DNA of 64,000 nt from G958295935 sp965224235 (GTDB lineage Bacteria > Chloroflexota > Dehalococcoidia > Lucifugimonadales > Lucifugimonadaceae). Shown piece after piece: positions 8,358-16,320 of the stretch. The notes under the pieces were generated by a model. That model was not told where the DNA came from. It saw only the letters and a list, made by a program, of their open reading frames with translations, and made no database searches. The DNA is taken from NCBI GenBank assembly GCA_965224235.1, contig CBDCYP010000001.1, positions 1 to 64,000 of the forward strand. The letters are read 5' to 3'. The position numbers and the translations under genes were made by a program. How positions within the stretch are numbered: position 1 is the stretch's first letter; each line of letters opens with the position of its first letter.

Positions 8358-9704
8358 ATGGCAATGGACGGAAACAGTTTCGGGCAGGCAGGCGCTGCCA
8401 CGGTCAACATCACACCGCCGAATCCGGTACCGACCTACGGCGGCCACTACTTGGTACGGGGGAACGAAGACAGCGACATCCTCGCTCACGCTGTCGTATT
8501 CAACGACGGCGTCCGGACCGTCGCCATCGTGTCGGCGGACGTGCTGGTAATCGACAGGCGCACCATACTCTGGATCAAGGAACTCGCATCCCTCAGGACC
8601 GGTATCCCAGGGGACAATATTTTCGTCGGCGCCAATCATTCACACGCTGCGCCGGCCGTTTCGCCCACGTTTCGTGCGGGCAACCAGCCCGATCCCTTTT
8701 ACGCGGACTTCATGGTCAGCCGCATCGCGGAGGCGATTGAGAAGGCGCATTCCGACATGAAGCCAGCCCGGATCGCGCCGGGCGATGCCAGCACGAGCGG
8801 TCTTACGTTTAATCGTCGACTGGTGCGCCCCGGAGGCACGATAGTGCATACGGTGGTGTTGCAGGAGAGACCTGACGCGAACGACCTCGACCCAGACTAC
8901 CCGCCGGAGGGGCCCATAGACGAGGACGTCGGATACATTCTGTTTGAGGAGCCGGACGGCTCGCCCATCGCCTGCCTGATGAACTTCTCGTGCCACAACC
9001 ACTCCTCGTGCGTGAACTACTTCCACAGGGACCTCTTCGGGCGGGCGGGCGACATGGTAAGGCGAAAGCTCGCAGCAAACATACCGACCCCGTTCCTGGC
9101 CGGAGCATGCGGGGACACTATGTGGGTCAACCCAAAGGCCGGATTGCCGCGGGACCAGATCGCATTCACGTGGGAGCTTGGCGAAAAGATTGCCGACGCC
9201 GTGTTGACGGACGTTCAGAGCAGGGACCGTATAGACATCACCGATATTCGTTGCGAGTCCGAGGTAATGGAGATACCCGACCGGTCCCTGGAAGATTCCG
9301 AATTCTGCGAAGACAACTGCCGGGGATGGGACGTTCCGTCACGCCAGTTCGCGATGGGCAGGTACGGACCGGAAAAGCTCGTTTTGCTCGACCGCGGCGA
9401 AACCGCGTGCCTCGTGGAGGTGGGCGCCATATCGATCGGTGACACTGTGGCCATTTCGACCAATCCGGCGGAGCTCTTCGTTGCCTTCGGTCTCGAGATA
9501 AAAGAGCGTTCGCCGTTTGACATCACCCTCATCTCTGAACTTACGAACGGCTACTGCGGGTACGTGCCCACTGAAAAGGCCTTCGAAGGCAAGGGTTACG
9601 AAACCCACCGCAGCACGTTCCAGAGCCGGCTGGTCAAGACGGGCGGCCGCATGATCACTGACAAGGCGGTGGGGCTTCTACAGAGCTGCAAAAACGGCGC
9701 TTGA
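8358..9704 (+). CDS. Neutral/alkaline ceramidase-like hydrolase
   Basis: About 448 residues resembling the N-terminal catalytic domain of neutral ceramidases. It begins with the family's AAATVNITPPNPVP-type start, then VVFNDGVRTVAIVSADV, a metal-site NHSHAAP block, the CHNHSS segment and GACGDTMWVNP. Family members are Zn-dependent amidases. This protein lacks the C-terminal domain of true ceramidases and has no signal peptide, so it belongs to the short cytosolic relatives of unknown substrate. I chose ATG 8358 because AAAGGA precedes it and the homology starts there; the open frame reaches back to 8244 without family sequence. Confidence 0.75.
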   Translation: MAMDGNSFGQAGAATVNITPPNPVPTYGGHYLVRGNEDSDILAHAVVFNDGVRTVAIVSADVLVIDRRTILWIKELASLRTGIPGDNIFVGANHSHAAPAVSPTFRAGNQPDPFYADFMVSRIAEAIEKAHSDMKPARIAPGDASTSGLTFNRRLVRPGGTIVHTVVLQERPDANDLDPDYPPEGPIDEDVGYILFEEPDGSPIACLMNFSCHNHSSCVNYFHRDLFGRAGDMVRRKLAANIPTPFLAGACGDTMWVNPKAGLPRDQIAFTWELGEKIADAVLTDVQSRDRIDITDIRCESEVMEIPDRSLEDSEFCEDNCRGWDVPSRQFAMGRYGPEKLVLLDRGETACLVEVGAISIGDTVAISTNPAELFVAFGLEIKERSPFDITLISELTNGYCGYVPTEKAFEGKGYETHRSTFQSRLVKTGGRMITDKAVGLLQSCKNGA

Positions 9705-9769
9705 AACACGGCCCTTCATACCTGTTCTAATCGGCTCGGCTGTGCCGACCACCTCAGCAGGGCAAGAGC

Positions 9770-9880
9770 AAAGGGACAGGCGCGCCCGCGTTCGCAGGGC
9801 CAGCGGCATGGATTCGGGCGCGCCTGTCCCTATTTTTTCGGAGGGCCAGCGGTATGGATTCGGGCGCGACTGTCCCTATT
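9770..9880 (+). repeat. Long hairpin plus 39-bp direct repeat, terminator-like
   Basis: A perfect 16-bp inverted repeat (GGGACAGGCGCGCCCG at 9773-9788 and its complement at 9815-9830) is followed by TATTTTTT, so it could end transcription of the ceramidase-like gene. The right arm belongs to a 39-bp unit (9796-9834) repeated at 9842-9880 with two mismatches, giving a second, weaker pairing partner. Confidence 0.6.
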
Positions 9881-9976
9881 GTTATTGGCCACGCGCGCGA
9901 GGCTGTCTGATAAATTCTCGCAGCGTGATTTGAACTGTATGTCGTCTTCCCGTACTGTGCATCATCCGTCTCCCCA

Positions 9977-10079
9977 ACCCCTGCGACCAGCCTTCCCCGA
10001 CACCAACCGCCGTAGCCCTCCCCAACGCCAAGAAACATCGGCATCCCCGCGTCGAGAGTCATAGGATTTCTCTACGCCA
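9977..10079 (-). repeat. 103-bp dispersed repeat, copy 1
   Basis: Reads as the reverse complement of 58684-58786 with only a few mismatches, about 48 kb apart. It has no terminal inverted repeats of its own and no coding potential. The other copy sits inside decayed IS1182 sequence, so this may be a fragment of a larger element. Confidence 0.75.
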
Positions 10080-10378
10080 ACCATAATCGTCTTCCCCGAC
10101 TCCGATCGGGGAACCACGAGGACGCGGCTCAACCAGCCAGGATTTCGGAAGCGCTGGACGATTGGCAACGGTGATCGTGCGTCTTGTGTCAGATTTCCGT
10201 CAGTGTTAACCTCGCACCCGTCGTAAAAGGCCTGACGGTAAGTCACAGATCGACCGAATCTGATAACGGTGGAAAGGTTTGTGAACGGGCTTGGACAACT
10301 GCCCTTGAACGGTGTCGGCGGGGATTGTTTTGCCTGGAGAGTTCCGTCGCCGGATAGGGGAAGGATAAGGAGCATCAC

Positions 10379-12223
10379 ATGTTTGGGAGCAGCAGCAAGA
10401 GGTTCAAGTTACTTGCATTACTCGCGACCTTAGGAGGCGCGCTCGCAATATTCGTGATTGCTTGTGGCGGCGACCCTGAGACGATCACAGAAATTCAGAC
10501 TGTCGTGGTCGAAAAACAGGTCACCCAAATCGAAAAAGTGATCGAGACCGTCGTTGTCGAAAAGGTCGTGGTCGCAACGGCGGCCCCTTCGGGTCCCTCA
10601 GGCAGCCTTGTCGTGGCAGAGACGAGGATCATCCCCGCGGTCTATTTGCCGTCCAAGCAGGGGGGCGGAGTGGAATTCAACTACGTCGACTGGGGCGTGT
10701 TGGAATACCTGGTACGCGCAGCGCCTCACCTCTCTGCCGAACTGCCTGACCCAGCTGAAGCCGTTCACGGTATTGCCGTCTCCTGGGAGGCGGACCCGGC
10801 AGGGGAGAAGGTGACCTACACCCTGCGCGAAGGCGTCCCGTTCCATGAGGGTTGGGGCAACGTGACTGCGGCGGACGTAGCCTTCAGCTTCAACGAAGGA
10901 AACAGGACAGGGACTCGCTTCTACCGCAACACAACCTCGCAGACCGACCGATGGGAAGCCCTTGACGATCGGACCGTGGTCATCTACTACAAACCGGGTG
11001 AGTTCAATCCCCGATTCATCCAGGCCCACTGGAACGCCGGCGGCGGCAACACGCCAATCATCAGCAAGAAGCTGGTAGACGATCTGGGTGAAGAGAAAGC
11101 GTTGCCGATGATGATCGGCACGGGACCGTACGTATCCAAGAATTGGGTGGCGGATGACGAAGTCACCCTTGAGGCCTTCCCCGACTACTGGCGGGCGGAT
11201 GGCCAACCAAAGACCAAGAACATAAACATCGTTGCGATCCCTGAGGAGGCGGTCAAGATCGCGGCCATGAGAACCGGCGAGGTGGATATCGGAGCTATCT
11301 CAAGCAAGTTTCTGAATCAGGCTCTGCAGGACATAACCGGGTCCACCGCCTATCCCGTCGGACAGGCGCAGATGCAGGTTCTCTTCTTCGGCGGCAACTA
11401 CTGGGCACAACACTGGCCTGAGGAGAACGAAGACGTTTTCCCCCGAGAAGGTCTTAAGGCAGACGCAGAACATCCCTGGATCGGCGATCCGAGAGACCCG
11501 GCGAGCATGGAGAGCAGCCAAAAGGTGCGCGAAGCCCTGGCTATTGCCATCGACCGGGACCTGATCAACGAGCAGATACTGGCTGGCCTGGGTGGGCCGC
11601 AGTTCATCTACTGGGGCGCTGTCGGACTGGACTCCCCGTTCTTTAAGGAGTCGTGGCGGATACCGTACGACCCCGAGAGAGCGAAACAGCTGCTTGCCGA
11701 AGCAGGAGTGGCGCCCGGAACCACCATTCCGATCTGGATTCCACCTGACAACCCTGCAGTCGATTCCGAGGTAGGTCAGGGTGTGGCCCAGATGTGGCGT
11801 GATATTGGGCTAAACACCGCCATAGAGACAACGGCTTACGCTGCCCGGCGACCCACCCTGGTGTCCCGCTCCATGGACATTCCCTGGATGCACCACGGCG
11901 GGGTTGGCGGCGAACCTGACGGCTCCAATTTCGGAACCATGAGGCCAACCGGCGGTTTCAGCCATGCCCTGGAGACGCCGGACGGTAATTTCGGGCTGCC
12001 GGATATACAAAGTCTCTACTTTGCCAACCGGACGGAGCCGGACTACATCAAGCGTGTTCAGAACAACCAGATGATCATGGACTGGGCACGGGAAGTAATG
12101 TGGTTGTCTCCTGTAGTGAGAGCACAGGCCCACTACGTCGCTGGACCCAGGGTGAAGGAGTGGCGGCCGCACAGCTTTGCCTGGAAAGACTTCCTCTCAC
12201 CAGAAACCATCGTCGTGGAATAG
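10379..12223 (+). CDS. ABC transporter substrate-binding lipoprotein, peptide type (SBP_bac_5)
   Basis: A 614-residue extracellular solute receptor. The start ATG has AAGGAG 6 bases upstream. The signal peptide ends in a lipobox (FVIAC, Cys29), giving a membrane-anchored lipoprotein; a Val/Glu-rich heptad-like linker follows. The body has the family landmarks: VTYTLREGVPFHEGWG, ADVAFSFNE, a GTGPYVSKNW segment and an AIDRDLINEQIL segment followed by the RAKQLLAEAG helix. It heads an operon with two permeases. Substrates in this family are oligopeptides, dipeptides or other small ligands; the sequence does not say which. No ATPase genes follow the permeases, so the importer probably borrows ATPases encoded elsewhere. 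Confidence 0.9.
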   Translation: MFGSSSKRFKLLALLATLGGALAIFVIACGGDPETITEIQTVVVEKQVTQIEKVIETVVVEKVVVATAAPSGPSGSLVVAETRIIPAVYLPSKQGGGVEFNYVDWGVLEYLVRAAPHLSAELPDPAEAVHGIAVSWEADPAGEKVTYTLREGVPFHEGWGNVTAADVAFSFNEGNRTGTRFYRNTTSQTDRWEALDDRTVVIYYKPGEFNPRFIQAHWNAGGGNTPIISKKLVDDLGEEKALPMMIGTGPYVSKNWVADDEVTLEAFPDYWRADGQPKTKNINIVAIPEEAVKIAAMRTGEVDIGAISSKFLNQALQDITGSTAYPVGQAQMQVLFFGGNYWAQHWPEENEDVFPREGLKADAEHPWIGDPRDPASMESSQKVREALAIAIDRDLINEQILAGLGGPQFIYWGAVGLDSPFFKESWRIPYDPERAKQLLAEAGVAPGTTIPIWIPPDNPAVDSEVGQGVAQMWRDIGLNTAIETTAYAARRPTLVSRSMDIPWMHHGGVGGEPDGSNFGTMRPTGGFSHALETPDGNFGLPDIQSLYFANRTEPDYIKRVQNNQMIMDWAREVMWLSPVVRAQAHYVAGPRVKEWRPHSFAWKDFLSPETIVVE

Positions 12224-12251
12224 CGCTCAGCAACGGTCGGAAGATACCAAT

Positions 12252-12283
12252 ACGCGACCTGCCGCAAGTGCGGCAGGTCGCGT
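12252..12283 (+). promoter_or_regulatory. Intercistronic stem-loop between binding protein and permease genes
   Basis: A perfect 14-bp stem (ACGCGACCTGCCGC and its complement) with a 4-base loop, 28 bp after the binding-protein stop. No T-run follows, so it is more likely an mRNA-stabilising or partial attenuation structure than a full terminator. Such structures commonly keep binding protein in excess over permeases. Confidence 0.75.
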
Positions 12284-12314
12284 CGCATGTGGCGTCGAGA
12301 CCCCAAGGAACTGA

Positions 12315-13229
12315 ATGCAAAAGTTCATTTTCCGTCGGCTTGTGTACATGATCATAGTGGTGATCCTGTCCACTATGTTTGTTTTTACGCTTTCGCGGCT
12401 TGCGGGAGACCCCCGCTCCCTTTTCCTGAGCGAATATACGACCCAGGCGGATTGGGACGCATGGGGAAAGGAATTTGGACTAGACAAGCCATTATTCGCG
12501 CAGTACTTCATCTGGCTGGGCAAGGCTGCGCTGGGGGACTTCGGGACATCTCTGAGAGACCAAATCCCTGCCTTTGACGTGATCAAGTCGAGGTTTCCGG
12601 CCACGCTCCAACTGTCGGCTGCCGCATTTGTCTTCGCCTTGATAACGGGAGTGCCTTTGGGGGTATTGTCAGCGGTCAAACGAAGCACGATATGGGACTA
12701 CATCGGGCGATTCTTTGCGCTTGGGGGTCAGTCCGTGCCCGGTTTCTGGCTTGGCGTGATGTTGATACTGCTGTTTTCCGTGCAGTTAGACCTGTTGCCC
12801 GCGGCCAGAAGAGGCGGGCCTGACCACTTCATCCTGCCTGCCGTCACGCTCGGTTGGGGCGCCGCAGCGGGCTTCACACGTCTTATACGGTCCGCAATGC
12901 TACAGGAATTGGACTCGCAATTCGTAATGTTTGCAAGGGCGAAGGGTGTGAGAATGCAGACGGTAATCTGGAAGCATGCCTTCAAGAACGCAATTATCGT
13001 CCCGATAACATTTTCGGGCCTGTTGGCCGCGGCCTATATTACCGGTACCGTCGTCACTGAGACGGTGTTCTCCTGGCCGGGGCTGGGCCGCCTGGCTGTA
13101 GACGCAGTTTTCAACAATGACTTTCCGGTGATGACGGGCGTAGTACTGTTTTTCACCGTGATCTACGTTGGGGTAAATCTCTTCGTCGACATATCCTACG
13201 CACTGATTGACCCACGAATACGTTACTAA
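12315..13229 (+). CDS. ABC transporter permease, DppB type
   Basis: A 304-residue inner-membrane protein with about six transmembrane segments, first at residues 9-29. It carries the DppB/OppB N-terminal signature and the cytoplasmic EAA-type loop (FVMFARAKGVRMQTVIWKHAFKNA) that contacts the ATPase. AAGGAA precedes the start. It follows the binding-protein gene after a strong stem-loop and is 11 bp from the second permease, so the three form one operon. Confidence 0.92.
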   Translation: MQKFIFRRLVYMIIVVILSTMFVFTLSRLAGDPRSLFLSEYTTQADWDAWGKEFGLDKPLFAQYFIWLGKAALGDFGTSLRDQIPAFDVIKSRFPATLQLSAAAFVFALITGVPLGVLSAVKRSTIWDYIGRFFALGGQSVPGFWLGVMLILLFSVQLDLLPAARRGGPDHFILPAVTLGWGAAAGFTRLIRSAMLQELDSQFVMFARAKGVRMQTVIWKHAFKNAIIVPITFSGLLAAAYITGTVVTETVFSWPGLGRLAVDAVFNNDFPVMTGVVLFFTVIYVGVNLFVDISYALIDPRIRY

Positions 13230-13240
13230 GCGCTTGAATC

Positions 13241-14140
13241 ATGACAGAAATAGCGATCTCTGAACCGCAGCGCCAAATCTATCGGCGGACCTGGTCAGGC
13301 CATGTCTGGTATTACGCGCGACGTTGGCCTCTTATGCCGATGGCCATAGTTGTCCTCCTCGCGGTTAGCGCTGTATTCGCCCCGCTAATCGCTCCATATG
13401 ATCCGACGGAAGGTGATCTGAACAGACGCAATATTCCTCCGATGTGGGATGCAGAGGGCACAGCCAATCACGTGCTTGGAACGGACCCGCTGGGGAGAGA
13501 CATATTAAGCCGGCTTGTTTTCGGGGCCCGGATATCGCTGTTGATCGCGGTGATAGTTCTGAGTTTCGGCGCCATCGGAGGCACGACGTTGGGGCTCGTC
13601 GCCGGATACTACGGCGGGCAAATCGATGAAGTGGCGATGCGCTTCGTCGATCTGACGTTGGCTATCCCCTTCATCCTTGTGGCGCTGGTCGTAGTGATCG
13701 TCCTGGGCCAGAGCCTCTTCGTCATCATCGGCTTGCTGGTCGTTTTCAGTTGGAGCGGGTTCGCGCGCCACACCCGTGCCGAGACGCTTCAGATAAAGAC
13801 CATGGACTATGTCGCAATGGCAAACGTCGCAGGTTCCTCCACGATGAGAATCCTGTACAGGCACATACTCCCCGGAGTCCTCAACACGATCGTCATCGTA
13901 ACGACTTTGAGCATAGGGGGACTCATCCTGACCGAGTCCACACTGAGCTTCCTGGGGGTAGGCGTCCCACCCCCGACGCCGGCCTGGGGCCTTATGGTCG
14001 CCGACGGGCGTCAGTACATTACCGCAGCCTGGTGGGTCACGGTCTTTCCGGGCATAGCCATCTTGGTAACGGTGCTGTCCATGAACTTCCTGGGCGACTG
14101 GCTGCGGGATCGCTGGGACCCCAGACTCCGACAGGTGTAA
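13241..14140 (+). CDS. ABC transporter permease, DppC type
   Basis: A 299-residue membrane protein, second subunit of the peptide-type importer. It has the DppC N-terminal region (one membrane span at about 28-50), the conserved HVLGTDPLGRDILSRL entry loop, and the EAA loop (MDYVAMANVAGSSTMRILYRHILP). The end (FLGDWLRDRWDPRLRQV) is canonical for the family, so the gene is full length. The usual DppD/DppF ATPase genes are absent; the next gene is on the other strand. Confidence 0.92.
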   Translation: MTEIAISEPQRQIYRRTWSGHVWYYARRWPLMPMAIVVLLAVSAVFAPLIAPYDPTEGDLNRRNIPPMWDAEGTANHVLGTDPLGRDILSRLVFGARISLLIAVIVLSFGAIGGTTLGLVAGYYGGQIDEVAMRFVDLTLAIPFILVALVVVIVLGQSLFVIIGLLVVFSWSGFARHTRAETLQIKTMDYVAMANVAGSSTMRILYRHILPGVLNTIVIVTTLSIGGLILTESTLSFLGVGVPPPTPAWGLMVADGRQYITAAWWVTVFPGIAILVTVLSMNFLGDWLRDRWDPRLRQV

Positions 14141-14296
14141 CCGACTACGAAATTCCCGGGAGAGCCCATCACGGAACGCGGCGCGGCGGCCGGAAGAAGA
14201 GGGGTCTGTTCGGGCGTAGGGGAACGGCCGTGAAGAATCGCGGGGTTATAGCCGGGGGCCGGATTGCGTCGAACGGCGGATCAAGGCCCTGGTAGA

Positions 14297-14668
14297 TCAC
14301 ACGTGTTGATCCACCAGGATTGAATTGCCGTCCGGGTCCAGGACCACAAAGCTGGCCGGCCCTGCGCCGTTCTCATCTGCTTCGCTAACCAGGGTTACGC
14401 CGTTCGCCTTGAGCCGCCGTTGCAGTTCACGCACGTCCATAAAGGAATCAAGCGCTTGAGCTTGGCCATCCCACCCTGGATTGAAGGTCAGTATGTTCCC
14501 CTCGAACATTCCCTGGAAGATACCTATGGCGCAAAGGCCGTTTCGGAGGATCTGCCAGTTCTGCGCAGGATCGCCCCCGACAACCTCAAACCCAAACTTC
14601 TCGTAGAAAACCCTCGAAATTTCGAGGTCCTTCACGGCCAGGCTAATCGAAAAAGCGCCGAGTTCCAT
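14297..14668 (-). CDS. VOC (glyoxalase/bleomycin resistance fold) protein
   Basis: A 123-residue single VOC-fold protein with two beta-alpha-beta-beta-beta modules: the first starts FSISLAVKDLEISRVFYEKFGFEV, and the second ends FVVLDPDGNSILVDQHV with the usual metal-site glutamate position replaced by Val/Asp. The ATG at 14668 is preceded by GGAGG. The gene begins inside the 3' end of the ribbon-helix-helix gene upstream (26-bp overlap), so they are probably co-transcribed. VOC proteins span lyases, dioxygenases and resistance proteins; the activity cannot be assigned. Confidence 0.8.
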   Translation of the reverse strand: MELGAFSISLAVKDLEISRVFYEKFGFEVVGGDPAQNWQILRNGLCAIGIFQGMFEGNILTFNPGWDGQAQALDSFMDVRELQRRLKANGVTLVSEADENGAGPASFVVLDPDGNSILVDQHV

Positions 14669-14981
14669 GTTCTGATCCTCCAAATTCACACTCCTCAATG
14701 TAGCGGAGCATGGTGTCTCTCAGAGGGTGTCTAATAAGTCCCTCCGTCCTGAGCAATACCGGGCGGTCCGGGGTCAACTGTATGGGCCGGCCCGCCTCGT
14801 TGAAAGTAGATTCTTCGGCTTCGCTCAGAATGACAATTGTTTTTAGACACCCTCTCAGGAATTCGCTCCTGGTCCGTCCCTGCTGATTCATCACGTCGTC
14901 CGCTCGGTCCACTATCTTGGCGGGAAGTGAGATGGTGGTCCTGGTTTTCTGCGGCGCGGGCGCCTCATGTGAACCAGTCAT
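14643..14981 (-). CDS. Ribbon-helix-helix antitoxin-like protein with in-frame MITE2 insertion
   Basis: Without the insertion this would be a 68-residue RHH DNA-binding protein (TRTTISLPAKIVDRADDV, then NQQGRTRSEFLR continuing as DTMLRYIEECE). MITE2 copy A plus its TCA duplication adds 135 bp, exactly 45 codons without a stop, after SEFLR. The reading frame therefore survives as a 112-residue protein with a MITE-encoded middle (containing ILSEAEESTF). The insertion splits the second RHH helix, so DNA binding may be lost, but the frame is preserved. The start could also be at 14999 or 15005. No toxin gene is adjacent; the VOC gene follows with overlap. Confidence 0.65.
   Translation of the reverse strand: MTGSHEAPAPQKTRTTISLPAKIVDRADDVMNQQGRTRSEFLRGCLKTIVILSEAEESTFNEAGRPIQLTPDRPVLLRTEGLIRHPLRDTMLRYIEECEFGGSEHGTRRFFD
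14723..14854 (+). mobile_element. MITE2 copy A (132 bp)
   Basis: Ends GAGGGTGTCTAA and TTAGACACCCTC form perfect 12-bp terminal inverted repeats, flanked by TCA on both sides (14720-14722 and 14855-14857). It is non-coding in itself and inserted in an RHH gene. Same family as 15080-15203 and 24363-24494. A TNA target duplication is reminiscent of some IS5-group elements. Confidence 0.9.
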
Positions 14982-15079
14982 ATCAAGATGCTGTGCCATC
15001 AGCATGATACTGTCAACGACATGCTGTCAAAGCAGGAGTGGATCCTGTCCCCGGGGTGGAACGCTTCAGTATTGTTTAA

Positions 15080-15203
15080 GAGGGTGTCTAATAAGTCCCT
15101 CCGTCCTGAGCAATACCGGGCGGTCCGGGGTCAACTGTGTGGGCCGGCCCGCCTCGTTGAAAGTAGATTCTTCTCAGAATGACAATTGTTTTTGTACACC
15201 CGC
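15080..15203 (+). mobile_element. MITE2 copy B (124 bp), degraded
   Basis: Same family as copy A. It lacks about 10 bp internally (TTCGGCTTCG) and has a mutated right end (GTACACCCGC), so it is older than the other copies. Possible target duplication TAA (15077-15079), changed to CAA on the right. Confidence 0.85.
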
Positions 15204-15941
15204 CAAGCAGTCGGGCAGCACGGGCCGACGGCTGCTGACGCGCTGCGCTGTCTTAACCCCGATCGCAAGGGGCGTTGCGCTGTGTGGCTTCACCCCTCCT
15301 TAGTGTAGTGCCGCTTCGGCGGGTTTTTTCGGGAATGCGACGGCCGCTCCCACTCGAAGCCGGAGCCCAATCGAGCTGCATGGGCCTTGAGGAAGCTGGT
15401 TTCGACGGTCTTCTCCAGCGACCGCGACGACGACGACGACCGGCGGGTCCGTCCGAGGTAGCAGGGTTGCTCTGGGCGCCCGTCCTGGAGATGTCCACCC
15501 GCTCGATAACTACTATGCGTCTTGCCCGACCCTGATCGGGGAATGACCTGGCGGTGTGAGCTTCCTGGATTTACGCAGCGTATCCCAGCCTGTTCGACTA
15601 CGACGCATCCCGCGTGCCGCGCCAACATCTCCACCCCTACCGCGCAATATTCGCGTCTCCTGCCCGGACCACTGGCTATGTCCTGCCCGACAGGGTGACA
15701 CCGGGACCGTCGGCGGGGAGCACGCGGTAGACGACGGGTGGCGGCGCGCTACCGGGTCCCAGGTCGCGCTTGTGCCGCCCGCGGCGTATCGAGGACGGTG
15801 GCGGGCGTGACGCTGCTGGTAACGCGGCCCAAGGAGCCGGAATCCGGCATGGGACACTGGCTCAGGTACTGTCTTACTTCGTCCGATGGCCGGGCGCAAC
15901 TCGCCAAGCGGATGACGGTGAGCGCCACGCTTAAGTCCTTG
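15204..15941. other. Decayed intergenic DNA
   Basis: About 740 bp without a recognisable gene. Open frames on both strands have compositions typical of high-GC shadow frames and no conserved motif. A short CCCGACCCTGATCGGGG palindrome near 15520 resembles the one near 10100. Confidence 0.5.
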
Positions 15942-16083
15942 GGAACCTCTGAACAAGCCGCTGATGCGCTTGGCAGAGCGGAGGTTCCCCCCTCCTGAAT
16001 CCTCCCACCGTGGGGGAGGAGGCCAGAACCCTTCGACAAGCTCAGGGCGAACGGATTGGAACCCGGAGTTGTTCAGAGGTTTC
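15942..16083 (+). mobile_element. MITE1 copy 3 (142 bp)
   Basis: Full-length and nearly identical to copies 1 and 2. Target duplication CTTG at 15938-15941 and 16084-16087. It lies about 240 bp upstream of hsdM. Confidence 0.9.
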
Positions 16084-16150
16084 CTTGTCTGCCAGGAGCC
16101 TGGGCGAGGTCGAGATTCCCGTGCCGTGCCCGCGTGACCTCGATACAGCA

Positions 16151-16189
16151 GCCCGACGATGCAGTGGCCCGACGATACAGTGGCCCGAC
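16151..16189 (+). repeat. Short tandem repeat upstream of hsdM
   Basis: Two 16-bp units (GCCCGACGATGCAGTG and GCCCGACGATACAGTG) plus a partial third, about 130 bp before hsdM. It could affect hsdM expression but shows no other signal. Confidence 0.6.
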
Positions 16190-16320
16190 TTGTGGAGGCG
16201 TCGGAGGCGTAGTATGCATCGGCGATCGAAGCCGCCCGTCTGCGCCGTGAGCGCCTTCGCGACTCGGTGATACATGAGATTGGCCGCAGGACCGTACAGG
16301 CAACCCAGGAGAAGAGGCGT

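Larger units (their letters stand above)
9705..10378. other. Intergenic region rich in repeats
   Basis: 674 bp with no credible gene. It contains a long hairpin with a direct duplication (9770-9880), a 103-bp segment repeated in inverted orientation near 58.7 kb (9977-10079), and a short TCCCCGAN5TCGGGGA-type palindrome near 10100. The 3' part should contain the promoter for the ABC importer. Confidence 0.6.
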
